Shown here in pieces: positions 41,392 to 53,869 of a stretch of 64,000 nt of DNA. The DNA lies in assembly GCF_949987535.1 (NCBI RefSeq), contig NC_080082.1, forward strand, positions 46,776,874-46,840,873, written 5' to 3'. The translations under genes and the position numbers were made by a program. This stretch comes from Balaenoptera acutorostrata. Lineage: Eukaryota > Chordata > Mammalia > Artiodactyla > Balaenopteridae. How positions within the stretch are numbered: the stretch's first letter is position 1; each line of letters begins with the position of its first letter. The notes beneath the pieces are model-generated. The model was not told the DNA's origin and did no database searches. It saw only the letters and a program-made list of their open reading frames with translations.

Positions 41392-42861
41392 CTGTATGCA
41401 GAAAACTATAAGACACTGATGAAAGAAATGAAAGATAATACAAACAGATGGAGAGATATACCATGTTCTTGGATTGGAAGAATCAATATTGTGAAAATGA
41501 CTGTACTACCCAAAGCAATCTACAGATTCAATGCAATCTCTATCAAATTACCAGTGGCATTTTTTACGCAACTAGGACAAAAAATCTTAAAAAATGGAGA
41601 CACAAAAGACCCTGAACAGCCAAAGCAGTCTTGAGGGAAAAAAACGGAGCTGGAGGAATCAGCTGACTTCAGACTATACTACAAAGCTACAGTAATCAAG
41701 ACAATATGGTACTGGCACAAAAACAGAAATATAGATCAATGGAAGAGGATAGAAAGCCCAGAGATAAGCCCACTCACCTATGGTCAACTAATCTATGACA
41801 AAGGAGACAAGGATATGCAATGGAGAAAAGACAGTCTCTTCAATAAGTGATGCTGGGAAAACTGGACAGCTACATGTAAAAGAATGAAATTAGAACACTC
41901 CCTAACACCATACACAAAAATAAACTCAAAATGGATTAGAGACCTAAATGTAAGACCAGACACTATCAAACTCTTAGAGGGAAACATAGGAAGAACACTC
42001 TTTGACATAAATCACAGCAAGATCTTTTTTGATCCACCTCCTAGAGTAATGGAAATAAAAACAAAGATAAACAAATGGGAAACTTCAAAGCTTTTGCACA
42101 GCAAAGGAAACCATAAACAAGATGAAAAGACAACCCTCCGAATGGGAGAAAATATTTGCAAACTAATCAATGGACAAAGGATTAATCTCCAAAATATGTA
42201 AACAGCTCATGCAGCTCAATATTAAAAAAACAAATAACCCAATCCAAAAATGGGCAGAAGACCTAAATAGACATTTCTCCAAAGAAGACATACAGATGGC
42301 CAAGAAGCACATGAAAAGATGCTCAACATCACTAATTATTAGAGAAATGCAAATCAAAACTACAATGAGGTATCACCTCACACCAGGTAGAACGGGCATC
42401 ATCAGAAAATCGACAAACAACAAATGCTGGAGAGGGTGTGGAGAAAAGGGAACCCTCTTGCACTGTTGGTGGGAATGTAAATTGATACAGCCACTATGGA
42501 GAACAGTATGGAGGTTCCTTAAAAAACTAAAAATAGAATTACCATATGATCCAGCAATCCCACACTACTGGGCATATACCCAGAGAAAACCATAATTCAA
42601 AAAGACACATGCACCCCAATGTTCATCGTGGCACTATTTACAATAGCCAGGTCATGGAAGCAACCTACATGCCCATCGACAGACGAAGGGATAAAGAAGA
42701 TGTGGTACACATATACAATGGAATATTACTCAGGCATAAAAAGGAACAAAACTGGGTCATTTGTAGAGACATGGATGGATCTAGAGACTGTCATACAGAG
42801 TGAAGTAAGTCAGGAAGAGAAAAACAAATATTGTATGTTAGCACATATATGTGGAACCTAG
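41392..42861 (+). pseudogene. L1 ORF2 C-terminal remnant
   Basis: Segments carry [23 protein letters not shown] (41419-41634), then [22 protein letters not shown] with [14 protein letters not shown] (41884-42201), then [24 protein letters not shown] and [18 protein letters not shown] (42170-42595), and the end with KKMWYTYTMEYYSGIKRNK (42619-42861). At least four frame breaks occur. There is no endonuclease or RT palm. Purely a relic. Confidence 0.9.
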
Positions 42862-42949
42862 AAAAATGGTACAGAGGAACCGGTTTGCAGGGCAGAAATT
42901 GAGACACAGATGTAGAGAACAAACATATGGACACCAAGGAGGGAAAGCG

Positions 42950-42976
42950 GTGGGGGGGGGTGGTGGTGGTGGTGTG
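42950..42976. repeat. G-rich (GGT)n tract in the L1 3' UTR
   Basis: 'ggtggggggggg' followed by about four GGT units. Part of the G-rich polypurine tract found in L1 3' UTRs, here expanded. Confidence 0.9.
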
Positions 42977-43108
42977 ATGAATTGAGCAATTGGGATTGAC
43001 ATGTATACACTCATGTGTATAAAATTGATGACTAATAAGGACCTGCTGTATAAAAAAATAAATAAAATTAAATTTAAAAATTAAAAAAAACAAAACAAAA
43101 CAATGAGT

Positions 43109-43544
43109 GCATTTAGGGTTGTGAATTCTTTCTAAGACATAATTTGGTTGCATCTCATGAGTTTGAATTTGTAGTGATCTCATTATCTTTATTTTCTAAA
43201 TTTTCAACATGCAGCTTATTGGATTTTTTTGCATTTGCTGTTTCTACTCCTAATTAGAGGATATAGATGGAGTTTTACAAGAATACACACTGTTTAATTT
43301 CCACATTAACTCATTAATTTCTTAGCAAGAGGTGTCTCCCATCAGACAAACTATTCCTAACAGAAATTCCCCAAAATCTGTGACATGCACCTTTGAAGTC
43401 CGATAGTTTTCTGATCATTTTATTTAGTACTGGGAGAGAGAGTCTGAAGCCTATAAGCAAATCACCATGGTTTCCAAGACTGCTCCTTAGAGGCAACTTT
43501 GAACTGTGCCCAATTTGTTTTGACATCGCAACTAGACTGCTCAT
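43109..43544. other. Unique sequence
   Basis: No gene or clear repeat recognised; left part AT-rich and possibly remnant of the older L1 that received the insertion. Confidence 0.35.
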
Positions 43545-43875
43545 TCTTCAGGTTTCAATCCAACCCTCCCTTCCTTGGGGAGACCTTTCCCATTACTCCC
43601 TATGAGGCTCAGTTTCTCCCAACAGGCCCTTCCTTGCATCCTGAATATCTTTTAAAATAATCTTCTTTCCCCTCTAGAGTGTAAGATCCATGAGATCCAG
43701 TACTGCATCTGCCTAGTTTGCTACCACATCTCCAGGGCATAGCCTGACACATGGCTGTTAGTGGGCTCTTAGTAAGTATTTGTTATCTGATTCCTGGAGG
43801 GCAGGGATCTTGCCATCTCTTGTCTCATTTCCCTCCATGCAGTTCTAGATGCAGAGCAGATGCCCAATAAATACC
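43545..43875 (+). mobile_element. LINE-2 (L2) 3' end, sense
   Basis: 'caggtttcaatccaaccctc', 'ccttggggagacctttccca', 'ctagagtgtaagatccatga', 'agggcatagcctgacacatg', 'agtaagtatttgttatctga' follow the L2 3' UTR. A second, partly overlapping L2-like end ('ggagggcagggatcttgcca' ... 'gcagatgcccaataaatacc') directly follows, as if two L2 tails lie in tandem. Confidence 0.75.
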
Positions 43876-46800
43876 ACATTTCAGAAAAGTACATGGAATT
43901 GATTAGTTTTCCATTTTCCAGTTACTCTAATCTGTTCCAGGGATCCTCAGAAACTGAATTTTTATTTTATTTTCTTTAGACTCTATAACTCAACAGCTGG
44001 GGAAAAAAAAAAAAAACCCTAAAGGTTATTTGACCTCAAACTCTGACAGTAACATGTTGATGCTAATTCAAGCATATAAATATATATTTTTAATTCCAAG
44101 AAAACTGATCTTCCTTGTTTCCTTGAGTTTGCCTTAATTGTCACAAATATGTTTTTTTTAAGAGGTCTTCTTTATATCTAAACTTACTCCTGTTTGTCTC
44201 AACGTCACGAATTTGATCTTTGATTTCCCCCTAGGTATTTTTAGCTATTTCTGGTATAATTACTTCCTGGCCAAGGTTGTGTCTGTCTGACAGACAGAGA
44301 GACAGAAAGACAGACAGTATGCCCACCTTTAAACTCAAGGAACTCCCTCTTTTACCCTTGGAAAGTTAGAGACAGATCTTGCAAACAGAATTCTTTGCAA
44401 AGGCCATGGGATCAAAGACAGAAACTGCACTACAAAATTGTCTCTTGAAGCCATATCATCTTTCCCTTGGAACTTGCAAAGGCCAAGTAGACAATTGCCT
44501 TCATGGCAGGAAGAATTTCTAACTGACTTTCTTACCTCCAATTCTCTTTTTCCCACAGGTCAAATGCAAGCTCACCATTTCATCTAAGGCACTGATTTAC
44601 AGCTCTGAAGACTCCTGTCGTATCACAGACATGATAACTGTCATGGCACAGTGAGCCACAGTCAGACTCCAACACCTGAGCTTGGATTAGTGATGTTTTG
44701 AGTACATGATACTTAGGACTGATAAGTTTTGAATGGGAAGAAACAGCAGAAAATACCTGGAGCTTAGGATACTCCACTTTAAGGTAGGGCAGGGGGAGAC
44801 CGACCTAGGTCATCATGAAGTATAAGGAAATCAAGTGTTTTGGAACTAAAATGGGGTTCCAAGCAGAGTAAGAGCAGCCAAAGTTGAGACAGAAGGGCCT
44901 GGATAAGTCAGCATCTATGAGTGGAAGTTACAAGGAATGACTTCCCACACTCCTAAGGACAAATCCCTTACACAGGGGTAGCTTTCCAAAAGTATATCAA
45001 GACATTTCACAAGGTGATGCCTTCCTAGTCCTTGGAGGCCTAGTGACCTAGTGATGGTTCTGTCCTGGAGAGTCCCGCATTGGCTTTGAAAGAGGATGGT
45101 GCTCTCTGAGGTTCCTCTGACCCAGTATTCTAGAATGACTGTTCACGGTGGCCCAGACTACAGGGTAAGAATACATCCATTTCTCTATCACTCACCTAAA
45201 CAGAGGCTTTCAACGGAATCTTTTAAAGTATGTAGTGGCCATCCATCAGTCTCTCTCCTAGCATCCATGTCCCCTGTGTCCTTTCCCAACAGCCCATAAT
45301 TTCCATTGTTTTCCTTAAATTATTTCATAATTCTCCTTATGGTTCTGATGAAGTCAAGTCCATCCCCAGCTCCAGGGATGGAACATGTGACTCTGCTTGA
45401 GATCATCAGGATATTCCATTGCCCAAACCAGCACAATAGTTTTAATGATTCAAACTGACTTTGGTTCCTCCAATCAAGTGATAAAAGAAGCACGCTGCTC
45501 TGGGAACTGTTGGCAGTCAAGTCATCTTGTGATCATGAGATGAAGCCAAACCTACAGAAGGCAAGGGCTAGAGCTTGGTGATGTCGTTGAGCTGCCAGAT
45601 CAATCAAGACTGTGTTGAGTCTGTCCCATCTCTGAACATTTGTTAACCAATCAATTAGTTAACCAGCAAATTCCTTTCCTTGGATAAGCCAAGTTGAGTT
45701 GGGTTTCTCTCACTTGCAACTGCACATACTCTATCTGATGAGCATTTCTCTGATTCCAGGCTCCCATACTAAATCAGTAAATGATTCCTTGACATTTATT
45801 CCAGGGTTTGACCAGGATCCTCCCCTCTCCTGAGACCTGGGGTATGAGCTCTCCCTGGTGTGGCAGGACCATTCTTTGCACCAAAAATTCCTCCTCTGGG
45901 CGGGAGGGAGCCTGGAAATGCAAGCCCAGCATCCCGGGAACCGACCTTGTGCTCCTCCCACGGACTCATCTGGCCACCAGCAACCCTGTCATTTCCCTGC
46001 CACTGGGCTGGCTCAGACAAAGCTCTAGTTGAAGAGATTACAGACAGATGCTCTGGCACAAACCAGAGACCCCGTGGAAGGAAAGCAGTCAGGTTTTCTC
46101 TTAAGGGACAGCCATCATTTTTAGCAGGCAGGGTAATTACAGGTTTGCCCTTCCCAGTGCAAGCTATCTGAAGGTAAAACAATGGTGAGCAGCGTGTGCC
46201 TGCTTCAAACAACGGAGGGGAGAGACGGGAACAGAAGGATTCCATCTCTTTTAATTTATTTTAATAAAGCAGGGGTTTTCCAAAAGGCCAAAGGGTCTCA
46301 TTTGCCACAATGTGGTTGAGATCTGCCAACAGCTTCCCTATACCTCCTCTTTCCCCATAATTCAGTCGGAGCCACAGATGGAAGCACTCAGCCAGCATCT
46401 TCCTTTTCTTGGCCCTTTCCGAATCCTTCCTCTCTCACTGCCTCAGCTGGACAGGAAAGCTCTCACCCTCTAAAAGCAAGCCTCCTCATCCATGCGTTGC
46501 TCTGCACCCCTGAGCTCCCGTGAGGCTCACCTTCCTCCAGGTCCTTCCCTGGCCAAGCCCTGCCCTACAGCCCCTTCTGGATGTTCAGAAATGGTTGGAC
46601 CTCTCTATTTGCCTTTATTTTTACTGCACTCACCTGGTCCTCCAGCTGAGAAGACAGTCCCATGAGGGTCATGCCCTGACCTTCTCTTCTCCGGACACCC
46701 AGGGGCCATCCCAGCAGGTGGTGGATATGTAAGAGGGAGTGAGCAGCCTCTGAATTATGTCTGAGGAAGATATGTTCTTAGAATGACCAGAAAAAGAAGA

Positions 46801-48784
46801 CAGAACAATCTTGAACAGACTACCATTGCCATGCTTTCCAGCCAGTAATAAAACTCCCCCTTCGGAGCTCTGAAACGCTCTCACCACCCCAGGTGCTGAC
46901 CCCCAGACCGGCCCCACCCTCCCCCCTTGGTCCCGGCCATTGCTCCAGACATCTGGAACTTTCTTCAAGAGATTTCTTCTCCTCTTCTTTCACCACAAGT
47001 TGCCTCCAAATGTCAAAGCCCAGAAACACAAATACCACCTAATCAGCTTTTCCTGAAGAGCAGAAATAGCAAGAATTTAGTAAAAGCAGTATGCCTCTGG
47101 GAGGGGATTTGGGCTCATTTCTAGCAAATGGATGGTTCATTTTTCTACCTGGGGCTGTGGAAAATGAGTTCCCAAGTAAACAAATCTCTGTTGTCACTTG
47201 GAGGCAGGGTCCTTCGCCTTGTTCCCCTCATCAACAGAGAAGCGGGCAGCCCTGCCCCTCCTTTCTTCTGTCGGTGCTTTCCCTAAGATTTCTTACTCCC
47301 TCCAGACAACTGCAGCGAGAGGTGCAGCCCACAGAGGCTGTGCAGCCCCCTCCCCTCTTTGGGCTGTGAGTGCATGTCCTGCAGATGTCCTCTCTGCAGG
47401 CTGTGCCTCCTGACTCCAGGCCAGCGACCTTCTCCATCACCCAGCAACCCGCTTGCCCGCTCCCTCATATGCACCTGCTCCTTGTTTGGGGCTGAGAATG
47501 TTGACAACTGACCTCCCTCATGAAGACCTCTCTTCCTTCCGGTGCCTTCCTCCATACAATGTTGGGCCATGTTCTAGAACCTGGCAGTGTGTGCAGGCTT
47601 GATTGGATTTGAGGAAAGGAGCTTCCCTTCTCCAGGGCTGCATCCAGAGCCACCCTCTCTAGCCGCAACCCATCTCTCCTTTCAGTCCTCCTTCCTCATC
47701 CCATCTCCCCTGATCTGATGTGAAGGACTTTCTCTAGAAGGGCCTTGAGCTGGAGGTACCCCTTCAGCAGGCTGCCATGCCTGCCTCTCTCCATTCATGG
47801 ACCCTGGACCATTGCCCTGGGCTTTGGCTGAAATGTCTATCTCTGAAGATCTCAGACACCCAGCTTGTTTCCCAGCATCTTCCATATGGGCAGGAAATAC
47901 CACCATGAGCCATCCAAATTGGACCCATCATGAAGAATCAAAAGGAGGGTCCAAGTAAGTCTCACTGCACAACCTAGTTTTGAGAAGCATCCTGCTATGA
48001 ACGGGTCAAGTCCTGGCATAATGCTGGATAGGCCTTTCTGAGGCAACCAAAGACCTAGAGTGGATACTACGTAAAAACAATGGGCCATCACAGAGAGGGA
48101 GTCTGGGTGCTAGAGATTTCAGACACTTGAAATTCATCTATCCCAGGCATTTCTTCCTCTATGCTTAAACACACTCGTGCTAGAGAGGAAATTGAGTCCA
48201 TATGCATGGATTCTTTTAAACCTCAAGCAGCCACATGTTTTCTGGATCCGTTTAATTGTCCATGAAACCCCAGAGTCGTCTGCAACATGGAGGGCACCCA
48301 GAAGAACCCCATCTCTATCATTGCCACAGACCACACCCTGCCAGAGCCAGCCACATCCCTGGGCACTGTGGGTGGGTGGGCAGACGGGGCTGGGCCAGGA
48401 CATACTCTTAGCATTGTCAGCTCACATGTGTATCCTGCTGACAAATGGTCCAGAATGGGAAGGGCAATCACAGGCTGCTCTGACTTCTTCCAGACTTTGT
48501 TTCTGAAGGCAAGACTACTGTAAATGCCTGGACTAAGATTCTGAAGAGCTGGTGTTGTTCGAGCTGTGAGAGGTCAGACAAGCCACGCCACCCCCCTAAT
48601 CTCAGCTTCTTCCTCCCTCAAATAGGGCTAATGACACCCACCTCATCCACTTCTGCAGCATGTTGAGATGAGGACTAGGAAAGGGAGAAGAGACACTTCC
48701 ATCCACACTCGAGCCTTACTTTCCTTCCCCTCAAGTCCTGTAGTGGACAGAGCAGGACTTGGTTTGGGGTACAGGAACCACCAG
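43876..48784. other. Repeat-poor sequence; no exon recognised
   Basis: About 4.9 kb with few recognisable repeats: an A13 run near 43990-44005, a (GACA)n-like tract at 44283-44317, and ancient unassigned patches. The 45.8-48.5 kb part is GC-richer and has many overlapping open frames up to 149 codons (45796-46245, minus), none with a known motif. I looked for exon signatures with consensus splice sites and found none convincing. Confidence 0.45.
44283..44317. repeat. (GACA)n-like microsatellite
   Basis: 'tctgtctgacagacagagag' followed by 'acagaaagacagacag': short imperfect CAGA/GACA repeat, with a TCTG/CAGA inverted start that could fold. Confidence 0.85.
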
Positions 48785-49015
48785 CAGTGTTCATTCATTA
48801 CCTTACAGTTTACACACTGCTTTCATCTGGATTATCTGGATTACTTTTTTACAACACTCAAGGGAAGACAGGTGTTATTATGACTCCCATTGAGGACAAC
48901 CCCAAGTTCCATGGAGACGAGGCGATTTGTTCGGGACCCTACAGCCCATGAAGTATCAAGGCTGCCCCCAAAGCCAGCCGTGCAGCCCTAGCCTTTCCAC
49001 TTTACCACTGGGCTT
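48785..49015 (-). mobile_element. MIR-type SINE relic, antisense
   Basis: 'cattaccttacagtttacac', 'ggtgttattatgactcccat', 'tgaggacaaccccaagttcc' and 'ccctagcctttccactttac' follow the antisense MIR/MIR3 order (cattttacagatgaggaaact...cactaca). Very diverged. Confidence 0.5.
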
Positions 49016-50339
49016 CTCTGCCAGTCAGCACAACCCAAAGCCCTCCTCAGAGACAGTTGGTGCTCAGCTGGTGCTGGTGATGGTACCTCTGCCACAGCAG
49101 CCCAGTCGCCCACCCCCTCTCACTGTTGCAGACCATGCTGTGGTCCAGAGCTGTGCTCCCATCACTTCTAGGAAGGCATGAGCAGTCCACCTGAGGTTTT
49201 GAGGTCAACTCAAATCTTGGCTTTAATGGAAGCAGCTGTCTGGTCCAGTGATGGGGGTCTCTCAGGCCAGCCCATTACCAGCCCATGATCAACAGGGCGA
49301 TGTGAGCCAGGCCTTTAGTGTAAGGGTCACATATGACAAATGCCATGCACTAACCACAGAAACACAGATTTAAGCAAAAACTCATGGGCTTAACCAGACA
49401 GGTGGTAGGGACATCAGGTCTGACTTCATTCGGGACTGAAAAAAAGCCACTAGTTCTAACTCCCTTATCACGTCCCTCATTATCACAAGATGCCTGTAGT
49501 TTCTTCCACCTCTGCATGCACTGATTCACATCTCAAAGAAAGAGCATCTGCTTTTCCCCTGGAAGCCCTGACACAGACCCTACTTGTCCAGTTGAGTCAA
49601 GTGACTATCTTGAACCAATCCATGTGCTCTGCGGGGAGTGTGCTGAGGTGATTGGCTCCAGCTTAAGTCAAGTACTCCATCTGTGGGTGGGACCAGACTG
49701 AGGGAGGATCAAACCATTCAAGCATATGGGCTGAGAGTGACAGAGGGAGAGTTCTCCAAGGGAAATTAAGATGTGATAACTAACAGACAAGCAAATGAAG
49801 CCAGGCATCCGAAAACCCAAATATCCACCTGAGGCACAAGGGAACTCTCATTCTTTCTCTAATGCAGTAGTTGGTGAATTTGTCGTGCAAATGGCCAGAT
49901 AGCAAATAGTTTAGGCTTTGCCGGCCATAAGGTCTCTGTCGAAGCTACTCAAGTCTGCCATGGTACTGTGAAATCAGCTAGACAACACATAGATGGATGA
50001 GTGTGGCTGTGTTCCAACAGAATTTAATATTTAGGGACACTAAAATTTGAATGTCGTATAATTTTCACGTGTCACAAAATATTATTCTCCTTTTGAGTTT
50101 TTCAATCTTTAAAAAAATTTTAAAACCATTCTTCGTTCTCAGGCATATATGAAAACAGGCAGCTGGCTGGATTTGGCTGGGGGGAGGGAGCGGCTGGCTG
50201 ATCCTTGCTCCTAAAGGAGGGTTGTCAGGAGGTGGGGAACAAGGATGAGGACTTTTATGCCATCAAAGGGCATGAGGTCCAGGTAAAATGATGCAACTAG
50301 GGAGCACAAATAAGACAGAGCTTGAAGAAATCATTGGAA

Positions 50340-50690
50340 CAAAGTGAAAGTTAGCGATTTACCTATATCCTCTCCCACACTAATTTACAAAGAGAAGTCT
50401 ATTAATCATTCTGGGTGCAGAAAGGAAATCTCATTCTCAGCATAAACATAAATTATCAGCCTAAAACTCAAATTCCTTCCAAGGGATAGGGCAGGCTAAA
50501 AGTTTTGAATAGCTCAAATAGAACAAATGGATGAGAGGAGATAATGCATCTTTTGAAATACAAACCTGAAAAGATGTTATGCTCAATTACACTGACAAAA
50601 GATTTGGGATCCAGCAATATCCTCCGTGGAATTCGGCAGCTAAACAGGAATGCTAAATCACAGACTCTAACTTAAGCAAGAGTAATCTAG
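50340..50690. promoter_or_regulatory. Candidate conserved non-coding element
   Basis: A non-repetitive AT-balanced stretch with words such as 'gaaagttagcgatttaccta', 'tctattaatcattctgggtg', 'ataaattatcagcctaaaac' and 'tcctccgtggaattcggcag', and isolated CpGs kept. Inferred from texture only. Confidence 0.28.
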
Positions 50691-52719
50691 CATAAGCCAC
50701 ATTACATGCGCATCCACTGGGAGTTTGAATCTGCTCTGATGTTTACAAAATGCTTTTCTCCATCTCTGTTGGAAGGTGAGCTTGCCTGCTAAGACCCCTG
50801 CACCTCCAAATTCCCAAAATGAGACTGGGGTGCTTTGGAAAGAAAACAGAGTCAAAGAGGGTCATGAGGAGGACGGAGGTGTTAAGGGGCGGAGTCAGGA
50901 CTCTTCAGAGAGAGGAGTTTCAGTTCCAAGTAGCAGTGACGGGGAAAGAAGATGCTGGGAAGGAAAATGAGGGGATTTGGTGACCAGGAAGAGACAGAAC
51001 TGGCATGTGGTTGGAAGTCCACGGTGTCACCCTAGGCACAGGCAAAGAGAACCATGACGCTTGGCTCCTGCCACCCCCACCCGACCCCTACTCTCAGCTC
51101 CTGAAGTTAGAACAGGCCCTGTGAATCTCTAACTCGTCCTCCTCAGCCAGCCCCTGGGTCCCAGAAGGGGAAGGGATGACCTCACGAGCTTCCCCACCGT
51201 CTGCAGTGCAGCTGCTGCATGGTAGGTGTTTGTTTAACACCCAAGCAGCAACGTCCAGAGACGGGTGTGTGTTAGGTCACCAGAAGAATAGAAAAGAAAG
51301 GCTAGACCTTGGAAAACAAGAGCGGCCACATGTTTCCAGAAGGCAGGCTGAGATTCTACGTGATGTATTGGTCGCTGCCATGACAAGTGTGAAAGGCCAA
51401 CCCTCGGAATTTGTACCTCAGGTATCCTGAGAGGGAGACAGATGAGCTAAAGGAAAAACAAAAGGTGTGGGGCGGATTCTAGAGAAACAGAGAAACAACC
51501 GTGCTCTGTGCAGTGTCCAAGGGCAAAATCGGGACTTACAGATGAAAGGCATGGGGAGGCTGGTTTGAGCAGCATGTGGGGTGTTCTGGAGTGTCAGGGG
51601 CTACACGTGGACGATGGAGCTTCCTGCCATGGAAGCTCATTGTACAGCAGTAAGAGAATTGTCCCCAAAAATGTTACCTGGGAAGCAGTTAAAGTAAAGG
51701 TCTAAATTACTTTCACCTTTAGCCATTTTGCCATCTCCAGATTTGAAGGAAGTGAGAAACGGAGCCAGGAGGCAGAGAGAGATGCTTAGCCTTCATGGCT
51801 GCTTGAGCTGGATTGGAGAATAAGCCTTGACCTTCAGCTGAAGTTGGATTTCCTCATTCTCCCCCAGCTCCAGCCCGGACTTAGGGCCCCGGTGTGGGGC
51901 AGACAGATAATGCAGCCAGCGGCAATGGTGGTAGTGACCTACATGCCATGGGACACAGGGCCCAGGAGCCTCAGGGACGGGCTTCTTCCTGCTTCTGGAA
52001 GGCAGGTAGGTCATGCCTGGGTATACTCTCCACGGGGTCACGCAAGGAGAAGTATCTGACTTTCAGAGACATCCCGTGGGAGGGCAGTCAGACAGCCCTG
52101 GAAAGGGCACTGGGAACTTGGGGGACCGGAGGGGTGCTGGCCTTCCACCCAGCATGAACTTTGGGGTCACCACAGGAAACCGGACCCATGCTTTCGGGAG
52201 GCCTGGTCCTTGGGGTTTCCAGGGAAGGTGCTAGCCTCTAGGTACGGGAACAGAGGACACATGACAAACAGCTCTTTAGCCATCTGCTGAGGAAATACCA
52301 GGGTAAATTAAAACGAGAGTGGATTTGTGACTTCTGTCTTTTCCAGAAAGATAGTGTTGGCAGGTTTATGAGAAAATCATTCCGAAACACCTTGAATTTA
52401 TATGGTACGCTTATTTCAAAAGCTCTTCCACATCTGTTAGCTCTTTGAAGCCCCTGGAGGCAGGTAGGGCAGGGGGAGAGCTGGGTGGGGGAAGGAGCCC
52501 CAGAGAGCTTGGACCTCGGGGCCCCTTGGGGAGAGGCTGGAGTGGCCCGTGGTGCCCTGACCCTTCACACAGGCCCAAAGGGCTTCTCCTCCTCCCAGAG
52601 CTCTGGCTAAGGACCACATGTCATAAGGCTGGAAGCAAAGTGACCACTTAAGAGCTGGCCGGTCAAGTGCAAGTCAGCCCTGGAAGCGCCCCTTTCTCAC
52701 ACGCACCGCCCTGCACCCC

Positions 52720-52990
52720 TGCAAATTAGCCAAGGCTTGGAGGTAAAGGAATAATGGCTCCTCAGACTGAAGCAAACAGAGGCTGATTGACAAGGAGGTC
52801 CCTCATAGTCAGTGCTGCAGTAAACTATACTAATTATGGTGTCAATTGGTAACATTATAAAGGTTGAAGCTACATAATGAGAAAAGAGCATACACACAGG
52901 CAGAGCGAGTTCAGCGAGTGTAATTACAGGGTGACATTATTGGCAAATAGTATTTTATGAGGGATTAGGAGGGATGTGGTATAAACACAC
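52720..52990. promoter_or_regulatory. Candidate conserved non-coding element
   Basis: Dense TAAT-type core words: 'actatactaattatggtgtc', 'aattggtaacattataaagg', 'gctacataatgagaaaag', 'gagtgtaattacagggtgac', 'attattggcaaatagt'. Repeat-free, and flanked by ordinary GC-rich sequence. The homeodomain-like site density and preserved 'gcagagcgagttcagcgagt' suggest an enhancer, but this is inference. Confidence 0.32.
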
Positions 52991-53869
52991 TCCTAAACTT
53001 ACAAGCCCCTCAGGGGTGGGAGGACCTGAAACTGGCCAAAGACTCACCCCCGGCCACTACAATTTGGTTAGCTGAGCGCTTCGGGGAGCCCCTGAGGTCT
53101 TCTGGGCATACCCCAAAAGAGATGTTGTTAGTTACCGATCACTGCTCTCATGCTCTAATTCCTTGTAGGCTACATAATATCCTTGTTCCTGGCCTGTCCC
53201 GAGCTCTTTAGTCCTCAAATCCTAAGATCTACGACTGGCCAAGCCGGAAGGCACCAGAGATGCTTTACAGCGAGTGCGCTGTGGGATGGGAGCCTGCCCA
53301 TTCACTGTGACAATATTATCCATGTTCAACATTATCCATGGAGCTCAAGCCAAGGTCTCTGCTGTCCCTGTGTTCCCATTCTATGGAAAACCAAAGAAAA
53401 TTAATAAAGCAAATCAGTAAGGCTATTCCAGATTCAGAATGATACCAGGTGTTCTGATAAAAACTGAATGGAGTGATGTGATAGCAGGTGGATGAGAGTG
53501 GAGAGACAGGCTTCCTCTTAGATGGAAGGTCTAGGAGGGCTTCTTGAGGACAGGACACGTGACCTCAGTCCTAGGAGCTGAGACCCATAGAAGGAGAGGA
53601 AAACTGCTCTTCCAAAGATGCCAGCTCCTTACTGGCAGAAAAAGGGAGAAACGCAGGTGCCCTCACTCGAAGTCTGGGGTCCTTCTGTTGCATCAGGCAC
53701 TCCCAGCCAGGATGTGGGCCAGAATGGGAAGAGACACCATCAGTCCTAAGGATCTGTGGGGCCATTGTGTTCTGAAAATTGAAGGGACATGAGAGATCAC
53801 GTAATTCAAAGTCCCTAAAACACTGGAGAATCACATGTGCTGCGTATGTGATAAAGGAGCTTCCTCCCA

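Larger units (their letters stand above)
41129..43108 (+). mobile_element. Internally deleted L1 (ORF1 start joined to ORF2 end)
   Basis: Begins in L1 5' sequence and ORF1 (41139-41385), then jumps at about 41380-41390 to ORF2 at the codons for [13 protein letters not shown], and continues to a complete 3' UTR and A-rich tail at about 43100. 'aacaatgagt' occurs at 41129-41138 and 43099-43108 as a probable target duplication (the leading A residues are ambiguous). Most of ORF1 and the EN and RT part of ORF2, several kb, is absent. The 3' UTR ('ggaaccggtttgcagggcag', 'gatgactaataaggacctgc') is a different lineage from the L1s at 17 and 23-27 kb. Confidence 0.88.
49016..53869. other. Repeat-poor sequence; no exon recognised
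   Basis: Nearly 5 kb without any young repeat. Possible ancient repeat patches lie at 49.54-49.75 kb. Two blocks with conserved-element texture (50340-50690 and 52720-52990) are listed separately. Overlapping open frames of up to 118 codons at 51.8-52.6 kb and 53.5-53.9 kb are in GC-rich DNA and lack motifs. Confidence 0.45.

Noticed and set aside
45796..46245. 149-codon minus-strand frame in GC-rich DNA
   Set aside because: Overlapping open frames exist on the opposite strand, composition is P/G/R-rich, and no motif is recognisable.
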